DNA of 64,000 bases. Source: Branchiostoma belcheri. Lineage: Eukaryota > Chordata > Leptocardii > Amphioxiformes > Branchiostomatidae. The notes below the pieces were generated by a model. The model worked only from the letters and a program-made list of their open reading frames with translations. It searched no databases and was not told the DNA's origin. Below, in pieces: positions 55,332 to 64,000 of the stretch (within the stretch, counting starts at the first letter, position 1; every line of letters begins with the position of its first letter). The position numbers were made by a program, and so were the translations under genes. The DNA is taken from NCBI RefSeq assembly GCF_001625305.1, contig NW_017804464.1, forward strand, positions 4,114,646-4,178,645, read 5' to 3'.

Positions 55332-56374
55332 CAAGGACATCATGCAGAAGCGGATACACCAACTGAAATGATGAAAATTGGGAAAATTTACAAGATGGAA
55401 AAGCAATATCACACTGATATAAGCAATAAATATAGAAGGCCATAATGCTATACCTGGCCACCATGCAATTTCTAGATCAGGGAAAAAAGGGTATTAGATC
55501 TGGTGACAAAAGTGCAACAACACATTACACAGAAAATAGAGAAGACAAAGAAGTTGAAGCTTCAGCTTTAAACCATCACAGATGCGACCTGTGTTACCTG
55601 AGTATATTTAATGAAGTAGATATGCAGTGCAAGGAAGAACAATAAATACTCACATATGAATGGTATTCCCAACTTCTAAGTCACCATCTCTGACTAGTTC
55701 CTAAAAACATTGAAAAATATACATCTAGCAAGCAGTATTACATTGCATAAGTATGTGCTACATACAGATATCCACATTTCTCATATTCTGTGACATTGTT
55801 AACTACCTAATTTCCAAAACCCCTTCTTGAGTTATCCTCTAAAATTTCAGCAAAAACTCCATCTGCATTCCAGAACAGGCTGCTACGTAAGAGGCTGAAA
55901 CGAACATGTATAGAATAATAGAAACGCCTCCCCCCCACACACACGTACCTGACGCTAATGCTAATTAATAATAATAGAACAAAGTATAAGAAAACGATGA
56001 CAGTTACAATTTATTGGTTGGTTGACAATGTTATCTGAACTCAATCTTTAGTTTTATGCCCCCCCCCCCAAAAAAAACCCGCACGTCTTCAAATATTTTT
56101 GACCTCACATGTGCACAAAATATGCAGAGAAAAGAACGGTTCGGTACGATTTTTCCTACACAAACTACTACAGTAGGATGCAATTTTTAACTTAAAACCG
56201 CTACAATTGTAAATAGATTCACCAAAAAGGAGAAATCTTAACTACTTACCAAAATCTGTTGATGTCTCACAACACTAACTCTCAGGCCGCCGCCATCTTT
56301 GTCACCTTTGACCTTATTGAGGGACAATTCTTTGTAAAAGGGGAGGGGTGTAAGTTTTCCACACAGTAAAAGAT

Positions 56375-56590
56375 GCAGTGTAAAACACAGCAAAAGTTGC
56401 AGTGTAAAACAGCAAAAGTTGCAGTGTAAAACACAGCAAAAGTTGCAGTGTAAAACACAGCAAAAGTTGCAGTGTAAAACACAGCAAAAGTTGCAGTGTA
56501 AAACATCAAAAGTTGCAGTGTAAAACACCAAAAGTTGCAGTGTAAAACACCAAAAGTTGCGGTGTAAAACACCAAAAGTTGCGGTGTAAA
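56375..56590 (-). repeat. Subterminal tandem array, right arm
   Basis: The inverse of the array at 51590-51810, with about nine units of CAAAAGTTGCAGTGTAAAA. Confidence 0.95.
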
Positions 56591-56619
56591 ATTTTGTACT
56601 TGTCGGCCACGGTACGTTA

Positions 56620-58600
56620 GTGACATGTTTTTTCTCCCATGCCTAAAAGGGGGGTCTGACCTGTTCAGGTAGGTTTTCTGGGGTTAGGCCCAACTCATGA
56701 CTTGCTTTTCTGTTTGCCCCATTTGGGAAGGGATGGGTAGTCTGGGGTAATGTGTGTTTTCGTGCATTAGTTTGTAAATAATGCAGTAGTTTAGTTGAAT
56801 AATACGCGAACGTTATTAGGACTGATAAAGTCTGTTAGGCTCGTACCGAAACCCTGGGATGCCTTATGGGTGTAAGTTGTAGTTTCTTTAATTTTCCTAG
56901 CGCCCCCCCCCCCCAAGTGACTATATACTACATATACCACGCACGCAAAACTTAGTCAAATTGTTTAGTGTACTCAATTCTTGAACAATTGTAACCATTT
57001 GTACATTCAAAATAAAGTACTGTACAATACAAAACATTTGCAGTGTTGATTGTTCTTTATTCACACACACACTCGGTAAATTACTTTGCAAAGTGAGTAG
57101 ACACCAAATAAGTTTGCAATGCACATGTCTAATTATATTCAAGCTTGCGACTTACTGAATCAGAATTTGTTTCATGTCATTCTGTTTTCTCAGTTTCAGG
57201 ATTGCTTCATTTCTATCGAAGCAAAGTCCACCACCGAGTCAAGTTATGGGGTCGTGTGACAGTGGCGTAGTGGTAGCGTGTTCGGCCCAGGCCCAAGAGG
57301 TCACTGACTGGATGACTGGATGACTGACTGCCTGACTGACAGTATTAAAGAATGGAATGAATTTGTGTTACAGTAACTGTAGTGCTACTGTAAAGTAAAA
57401 GTTCTTATATATATTAATAAGTTTCCCTTCCCCATACAGGGTAGGGAAATACTATAAGTTGTCAGGTTCCCATAGTAGTATTACTACAGTACTAGTGAGT
57501 CAAGGCGACTTCGCTTTCAGCTAAACCTTCTTCCTGTTGTTTCTGTTCTTACAACACAGGTCCCCCTCCTCCATGTACTGGAAGACTCACAGTGGCTTCT
57601 CCTAAATTAGACCGGCTGCTTGAAGGACATGGATTGTTTCCTGGTTGCCACTGCGCTGAAGTTCAGTCTGTATAAAAAACGGATGGATGAATGAATGAAT
57701 GGAAGATGGATAAATGGATGGCCGCAAATGAATGAACGAACGAATGAACAGAGTGCATCGTTTTTGTGTCATGCTCCTTGCGCATAACACATGTTACAGC
57801 TTGTGTCCCCTGTGCATTGTTGTAGAATACTCTGCTCTAATGTCTCATGTTTAGAGTTAAAGAAAATTGTTGCTTCGTTATAGCCTTCCTGTGAGTTTTG
57901 TGTTTTGTCAGGCAAATTGTTTGTTCTTTGTACCCTATTTTGTTTTTATGTTCAATACAGGTGATGCCACTACCATGATGATTTTGCTGGGTGAACATCG
58001 CCAGTAAACAAGAGGACCAATAGAAAATCATCAATGGTCCATGAAATGTGTTGTCTATTCAATGATACCATTTACTAGGTAAAGAATTCATGATTGTATT
58101 TCATATTGTTTTGTCTGTTGACAAGGACGGTATATATAGGTGGGCTGGGTGGTAGACGGACTAAGGACTTCGTGTTAAATGATTTTGTTCCCTGGCACTT
58201 CTTCTAGCTGTGGCAAAATTGGTGCACAAGTAGTTTCGGCAAACCGACGCTCATCCTGACACAACTGCCGGTAGTTTCTTTATATTTTCGAGTACACTCG
58301 GCTCACATGAATGAAGAAAGACACAATTCGATTTTAAAAGATTGTGAACAGCAAGGAACAAATGAGGCTTAACAAGACTAAATTAGACAGTCTAATCCAT
58401 AACTGTAGTCAGGACTTAATTGATAAACAAATTCGAACATTAGATAGGCAGGGACAAAAAAAAACTTAGCAAGACAGGGCAACAAATAACTTTGCCTTCA
58501 TCACTTCTGGCTGTTCACTTTCGCCAAAGCACATTCCGTTCCAACGTCATAATTTTTGAATTACAAAACAGCTGTTAGCCGAGTGAAACTCTGATCAACC
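56620..58600. other. Intergenic, little recognised
   Basis: It holds a poly-C run near 56904, the SINE fragment at 57245, a GACTGACTGGATGACTG-type simple repeat near 57310, a GAATGAATG-type repeat near 57690 and an isolated TATATATA at 58131. No gene signal. Confidence 0.6.
57245..57305 (+). mobile_element. SINE family B head fragment
   Basis: GGGTCGTGTGACAGTGGCGT and TAGCGTGTTCGGCCCAGGCCC match the tRNA-like head. Truncated at AAGAGGTC. Confidence 0.6.
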
Positions 58601-58609
58601 TTTTCTCCT

Positions 58610-59096
58610 TTGTCTTCATTGTATGGAGACTGTCAGTGGTTGTTGTCAGGATGGCGTCCAAATTTACCTCGGCAATGGAGGCAACACCTTGACGCGGTGC
58701 CGGGGCTTGTACCAAGTTTGCCTCCAGCAAATCATAATATTAATTATATTGTAACTTGTAACAGAATAGAGCACAAACACCATTTTGTAATAGAATGTGG
58801 ACTGTATAGCAAAGAGAGAAATGAACTGTATGATATTATGTTTGTACAACACCTATTCCCCTGTTTCATGCACTTAAGTACTTGGTAGAAAAATTCATAT
58901 TCCTAATGCAACTTAAGACAAACCACCCAACGAAAAACAGATCTGTACCTTTATTTCTACAATAACTGAAAAAGCAAGGAGAAGTTGAATTTATATAACA
59001 ATAGTTACATTTGTATCTGTTAACCATGTCCATTCATCTTGTTCTGTTGTGACCTGTACTTAGCTAAGTGTGGCAGAAATGTGCAATAAAGGTCAT
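58610..59096 (+). mobile_element. Non-LTR retrotransposon 3' end fragment
   Basis: RIEHKHHFVIECGLYSKERN (about 58765-58825) fits the ExxHFxxECxLYxxxRxEL motif near the C-terminus of LINE ORF2 proteins, followed by a degraded end and a tail AATAAAGGTCATTCATT at about 59080. A matching solo tail is at 33361. Confidence 0.65.
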
Positions 59097-59939
59097 TCAT
59101 TATTGTTAGAGTATGACTGACTCCCAGTGTGGTCACTTTGTTCTACCTTTGCTTGGAGTATCTACCCATAACAATATATATATTAATTTTATATATTAAC
59201 TTAACGTGGCCCAGGGAAGAAGAAATCACTACAAAACGTGGCCATGTTTGTTTACATAGCATATGACCGGGTTGCCTCTGCCAATTGCTGATTCATTATT
59301 TAAGTGATTCCTTGTTCCCTGGGCTACGTATAAGTTATGCCAAAATACAATGACTAATGGGCTGTTATCTCATCAATGCAGGGTGTAGTCCGGTAGATTT
59401 AAGCCTCCTGTATGTGTTTTCCGGTAAATAGGCAGACCCCAGACCTTTTGTCATCTAGAAAGTTAAGTCTTTTGAGTTGTTTGATTCTGCAGGTTATGAA
59501 GTATAGTATGAAGATATGTAATCTCCAAGCAGATCCTAGGGTGGTAAAAGGCAGTATCAAATTGGCCAGGCAGCATCCATTGTCAGAGAAGGTCCATACG
59601 CCTCCCAAGGGTGTCTTTTGCCATGCTAGGAACTGCTGCTTGAAGATTAGAAGATTATGCTGACAAAAATGAGCCTGAGCCAAGAACAGGAAAAGGTGTT
59701 TCAGTGCAAAGCGATAGTTTAACATGAAAGGTAGTCCTCAGAGCTCACCAGACTAACAATGCAGGCTGAATGAAGTGGCGTTTAAAACACGCCTCGGCAA
59801 CATGATTCTCTTTTGAAGTGAGTGATGATCATGGTGTCTGTTTTGGTTATTGTTGATGGAGGTGCTTGTTTATGTACGTGAGCCAGTCATAAGTTTCTCA
59901 CAAGGATTTGATAATAAACATGCTCTTAACTTGAGAGAT

Positions 59940-60345
59940 AAGGCTATTCTAGCATTTCCTCATAAATTATGCAAATTAGAACCTGATTTGAATAAGTCAT
60001 GTTTAGTGATGTTCACCTTCAGTGACCTTCAAGTATAGCAAGTGCTAAATTCCCAGCAATTACTATCATAATAACATTGTATAGTTCACATTATGCAAAT
60101 TAGGTCTTCATTTACATAATCAATATCTGCCAAAGATCTTGTCCTTCTCAATTACATGTCACTTGTCATAGCCCTAATATTGAACACAGCAGATTTATAG
60201 AATTTCTTCATTAATTATGCAAATTAGTTCCAGAACAAGCTGCTAGGGGGCCTTAACTTGCATGACTTTTTTTCCAAAGACGAGAGCTACCTACCATTTA
60301 AATTTCATGATCCTAGCATGTCCAGATCACGAGATATCAAGACCA
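59940..60345 (+). repeat. Degenerate 124-bp tandem repeat bearing the octamer ATGCAAAT
   Basis: ATTATGCAAATTAG occurs with its ATGCAAAT at 59969, 60093 and 60217, exactly 124 bp apart each time. Between them the units are well diverged. The 3' flank (60285-60420) is shared with 48590-48785. Confidence 0.8.
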
Positions 60346-60664
60346 GATCATTTCTAGATTTAGTCACACCCTACGCACCCACCAAGTATAAAACCAATTA
60401 TCTTGTTGACAAAATTTAATTCCCAAGGGAATGCATTTGTGGAATTCTTAGAATATTGTCAACTCAATCGCAGTACTATACAAATGGCTCCTCCTCTGAG
60501 GTGTCGCCAAAAATAGTAAAATTTGGGTATTTGGACCATTGCACACAGGAGCATGCCCCTTAACTATTCAAACTTAAATCCCTTTCGTTTTCTGAAACTT
60601 AGATATTTCAATTCAATTAGCAAAAAGCCTTTTCAACAAATTTGTGCAGCCGATTTTTCTATAT

Positions 60665-60881
60665 GAGGGCCTGCAAGGGGGGGGGGGTTAGTGATTACGA
60701 ATTACGCAAAATTTGCGCCGCCTATTACGAATTACGTTAAAGTCTTCGAGCTGATTACGACTTTACGATTTGCGGCTTATGTCCAATTACGAAGTACGTT
60801 GATTTTTGCGGAGGCTGCCTACGAATTACGAAGTCTAAAACGGCGTGATTACGCCTTACGAAAAAGGGCTTGCAGGCCCTC
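60665..60881. mobile_element. Short TACG-array element
   Basis: Ends GAGGGCCTGCAAG and CTTGCAGGCCCTC, with a perfect 6-bp duplication CTATAT (60659-60664, 60882-60887). Almost the whole interior is paired TACG motifs (about six of YTACGNNNTACG type). Related to 7315-8508. It abuts the L1-like fragment at 60888. Confidence 0.88.
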
Positions 60882-60887
60882 CTATAT

Positions 60888-62100
60888 GGATTCGAATTAA
60901 CATGTTTCGACCAAACATCTAAAACACTAAAACTTAATGTTTTTACGCGCATTTCAGAATCCACACCAAGAAACATTTTCTCCACTGTTGTAGAGAAACT
61001 TGGTATAGAGGAAAACATTCCTGCTTCGGTTAGAAAGAGTATAAGCTCCACTTGTGCCCACACATGTGATTCATTTTGAAAGAAGGACAGATAAGGACAT
61101 GTTTTTTAATCTAGCGTCTCGTCTAAAATTAGAAAACGACAACATTTCAATTGAAAATATACATCTTTCTCAACATATTCCAGAATTTGATGCCATCGAT
61201 ATGAACTTTCAAAAATTTTTTCTTAGAGTTAATACAAAAGCATCAAATGATGGTGTTCGTGGAGAACTAGGAACCTTAAGTTTCCAATAATATATAGATA
61301 CTAAAATACAATAAAAATACTGGCATCGTTTTGTAAACTTGCCCGAAGACACCTTACTTCGTGAAGCATACAATGTTTTATATTCTGGTAAACACGATTG
61401 GCTTAACCACGTAAACGACATTCTGAATTACAATGGTCTTGGACAATTCTGGACGAACCCCGGGTCATACCATGTGGATACAATAATCATTCAATTGCGA
61501 TCCCGCCTTCAAGATATATATAATATATATAAATGGTATAATTCTATTAGTAACAACGCAAAACTTTCTGTTTATACCGCATTAAAGGAAAATTATGGAC
61601 AAGAACAATACCTCTCAAGTATACACAATCTAGATATCCAAAAAGCGATCACAAAATTAAGAATTAGTCGTCATAAATTAAACATAGAAATGGGTCGATA
61701 CAAGAAAATACCAAAAGTTCTGTCCATTTTGTCCAAACATGATTGAAAATGAGCACCATTTTATAATGGATTGTACACTATGATAAGCGCCTATTGCTGT
61801 TCACCTTTCTTTTCGCTAATTGTGATTTCAATGCGTTAGATCCTATAGATAAATGCAACACTACATTCTCAGGGGAGATAACCAATAGTGTTCAAATAGG
61901 AAAACACATTAAAGAAATATTAATGTTTCAATCTTAAAGAACAGTTAACCTTTATTGTTACATCATACATATACACTGTACGTAAGATGACGTTATCCAT
62001 ACATGTATTTAGCTTTGTTAGATCTTTAGTTAAGTTGTAGAAGACCATACAAAAGTCTCTGTACTTTTTTGTTGTGTCAATAAAGAATCTCACTCCTTTT
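60888..62100 (+). mobile_element. L1-like non-LTR retrotransposon, internally deleted
   Basis: 60900-61190 reads like an ORF1 C-terminal region (NVFTRISESTPRNIFSTVVE, FERRTDKDMFFNLASRL, ENDNISIENIHL), with one frameshift near 61060. At about 61195 it passes without a break into the C-terminal part of ORF2: GVRGELG, then YWHRFVNLPEDTLLREAY, KWYNSISNNAKLSVYTALKE, LRISRHKLNIEMGRYKKIP and, after another frameshift near 61715, CPFCPNMIENEHHFIMDC, ending at TAA 61935-61937. The endonuclease and reverse-transcriptase domains are missing. The 3' UTR ends near CAATAAAGAATC at about 62085. Confidence 0.8.
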
Positions 62101-62109
62101 CAAAAGGTA

Positions 62110-62340
62110 TGGTGGGATCTTCAACGTGCATGGGGTGTGGCTCTCCCCAAACACGGGACCTCCATTTTCAAACGTTTCCATATCCAAGGGACATCCCTAC
62201 CCAAAGCTAGGTACTCATTTTCACCTGCGTAAAGTGAGGAAGGTCGTGTAAAAAGCCTTTCCCATTTAATAGGGCACAAGATCGGTGCCATAGTAGGATT
62301 TGAACCCGGAACCTCTCGGTTGAAGGCCGAACTTACTGCT
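62110..62340 (-). mobile_element. SINE family B, minus strand
   Basis: On the minus strand: CCGAGAGGTTCCGGGTTC, AAATCCTAC (B box), CTTGTGCCCTATT, GGGAAAGGC, GTGAAAATGAGTACCTAGC and GTAGGGATGTCCC. Follows directly on the retrotransposon tail. Confidence 0.78.
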
Positions 62341-62509
62341 GCTACAGAGGATGTAAAGGCTTTCTACTTGAAATGTACTGGACCGTGTTCAGGCAGATTA
62401 TTTTTTCAGTGTTAGTTTGAAAATTTGGGCGGGTTTTGAAATAGCTGATTCCGTTAAATCTTGTCTGAAAGAACTTTTGAGCAAATAATAGGTGTTTTGT
62501 TATGCTGGT

Positions 62510-63196
62510 TTTTTTTTAAAGTCAATTTTCCCCGCCAAAAAACCCAACTAATTGGCACCCTCACCTGGTTAATTAATTGGATTAAAGTTTTCCCGCCAAA
62601 AAACTTAGTATATGGAGCACTCTAACCTTGAACTTGTGCCCCCCTCCCCACATTTAACTTCTTCCACAACTCACACAGTACACTGTTCCTGACCAACACT
62701 CTGGACTTCTCCGAACACGTAGTCACCACACTTTGCTACCCAAAAACTTAGTTGATCAAGCACAGTTTTTCTGCCACAACAACTTTAATAATCTCTCGCT
62801 CTCCTGGTCGGTCAATGCACTAAGTGTACTCCCCGTGGGATGTCTTTGCGGAGACATTGATGCTTCGAAACATCAGTATACCAGTGCAATTGACTGACCA
62901 GGAGAGCGAGAGATTTTTCCAAAGTTGTTGTGGCAGAAAAACTGTGCTCGATCAACTAAGTTTTTGGGTAGCAAAGTGTGGTGACTACGTGTTCGGAGAA
63001 GTCCAAAGTGTTGGAACAGTGTAACTAACATACTGTGTGAGTTGTGGAAGAAGTTAAATGTGGGGAGGGGGGCACAAGTTCAAGGTTAGAGTGCTCCATA
63101 TACTAAGTTTTTTGGCGGGAAAACTTTAATCCAATTAATTAACCAGGCGAGGTTGCCCATTAGTTGGGTTTTTTTGGGGAAAATTGACTTAAAAGC
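62510..63196. repeat. 690-bp hairpin (about 320-bp arms, short loop)
   Basis: Left arm features (CAATTTTCCCC, TTGGATTAAAGTTTTCCCGCC, CACTTTGCTACCCAAAAAC, TCTCGCTCTCCTGGTC) recur inverted in the right arm up to GGGAAAATTGACTTAAAAGC. The loop is about 62829-62877. Arms are about 95% matched by eye. Confidence 0.92.
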
Positions 63197-63334
63197 AACA
63201 ATTTTGGGGCAATTTGATGTTCAACTACACGAAACGAACAATTTTCGACCGAGACGCTTAATTCAGCATAACAATTTTAGTGAATACAGCGCTTAACCAA
63301 GGAGGTTTTTATTGGAGCCGGCGTTAACTACGGA

Positions 63335-63800
63335 AGATGGTACCCAGGCAAGGCAAGGAAAAGGTCCAAAGCATTGAAACATTAACACAAAAAAAGGGTG
63401 ACATACTGTGCAGAGTCACAGGATGAAAGACCAAGGCAAGGAAAAGTTGAGTGGAAAGATCCAAAGCAACTAAAGAGGAGCACAAAAATGGGTGACGTAC
63501 TGTGCAATTAAAAGCAGTCCAAGTTTAAACCAAGCAGAGTCACAGGATGAAAGGCTAAGGCAAGGAAAACTTAGGTGAAAAGGTCCAAAGCAAGGGAAGA
63601 GGAGCACGAAAAAGGGTGACGTACTATGCAATTAAAAGCAGCTCAAGTTTAAACCAAGCAGAGACACAAGATGAAAGGCCAAGGCAAGGAAAAGTTGAGT
63701 GGAAAGGTCCAAAGCAAGGGAAGAGGAGCACAAAAAGGGGCGACATACCATGCAGTTAAAAGCAGAGTTCAAGGATGAAAGGCGAAGGCAAAGAAAAGAG
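63335..63800 (+). repeat. Tandem repeat, 124-bp period, about 3.5 units
   Basis: GATGAAAG.C.AAGGCAAGG starts at 63422, 63546, 63670 and 63774 (the last interval shortened to 104 by a deletion). Units contain GGTCCAAAGCAA, GAAGAGGAGCAC and TTAAAAGCAG. Confidence 0.92.
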
Positions 63801-64000
63801 TCTGAATGAATTAAGTGGATGTTAGGATAGAATTGTAGGCAAATGTAGGCAAGTGTGTGTGTGCGTGCTTGGGAGTGTTGAAAATGGTTGTGTTGCTATA
63901 CAAATAAACTATACTCACAACCCCAGGCTGCAACTGGTTTGCTGAGCTGGCATCACAGGTTTCTCCCAGAATGGACAGCCGACCCTCAGAACACACCTAA

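Larger units (their letters stand above)
51554..56614. mobile_element. Large inverted-repeat structure with broken IS3EU-like transposase segments
   Basis: Arms 51554-52213 and 55909-56614 are inverse copies, starting TACCGTGGCCGACAAGTAC outside and ending near AGCGTCAGGTACGTGTG inside. Each arm carries a tandem array of TTTACACTGCAACTTTTGC units and an AAGATGGCGGC motif. Between them are segments resembling the integrase-like IS3EU transposase: plus strand 52922-53015 (VEYWKRGYQYS then, one frame over, NFHDVDLRQ), plus strand 53442-53515 (LGYEGV then WHQLQC), and minus strand 55215-55331 (FAQGWNDRRK, AGRPNALYFLPHLSG, a typical C-terminus). The opposite orientations and frameshifts show rearrangement and loss of function. 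TA may flank both ends. Superfamily assignment rests on memory of motifs. Confidence 0.65.

Noticed and set aside
56238-56626. Minus-strand open frames with the same repeated peptide
   Set aside because: Inverse copy of the left-arm array, not a gene.
58131-58138. TATATATA as a gene promoter
   Set aside because: No initiator, first exon or downstream coding signal. Isolated AT-rich strings are common here.
61054-61746. A host gene of two exons
   Set aside because: The peptide pattern is that of LINE ORF1 and ORF2 ends, with frameshifts and an AATAAA-bearing LINE tail.
63335-63800. CRISPR-like array
   Set aside because: The repeats are long adjacent 124-bp units without unique spacers, in a eukaryotic sequence.

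Overview
This is an animal nuclear-genome window: intron-rich genes with GT-AG introns, long AT-rich intergenic DNA, tRNA-derived SINEs, degenerate non-LTR retrotransposons and a very high density of small inverted-repeat (MITE-like) elements. The protein content and repeat style fit an invertebrate deuterostome, and I infer amphioxus (Branchiostoma), but no single sequence proves that.

Layout. (1) 38-16879, plus strand: the C-terminal half of the nuclear pore scaffold protein Nup155, in 16 phase-consistent exons ending at a TGA. The 5' half lies outside the window. Three of its introns carry local tandem duplications of the splice junction itself, and one of these took up a 1.2 kb inverted-repeat element that left a clean 6-bp target duplication. 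(2) 16880-31690: intergenic, mostly MITEs, SINEs, tandem repeats and an inverted-repeat pair 5 kb apart. (3) 31850-47744, plus strand: a second gene, not recognised. Six coding exons join in phase into a 233-residue secreted protein with a signal peptide, two cysteine-bearing helical segments separated by a Ser/Gln/Tyr linker, a polyproline stretch and a ten-cysteine C-terminus. A CpG-rich, probably non-coding first exon may lie at 31850-31965. (4) 48440-64000: no supported host gene. It holds a (CA)n tract, MITEs, a 5 kb structure with about 700-bp terminal inverted repeats and broken IS3EU-like transposase segments, a deleted L1-like retrotransposon, a 690-bp hairpin and tandem repeats.

The most unusual items are: a family of elements ending in GAGGGYCTGCAWG whose ends are arrays of paired TACG motifs (7315-8508 and 60665-60881, both with perfect 6-bp target duplications); the 51554-56614 inverted-repeat structure; at least four MITE families sharing GGCC ends and TWA target duplications (PIF/Harbinger-like); TTAA-flanked MITEs; and the undescribed secreted cysteine-rich protein. 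The two genes show no functional connection to each other.
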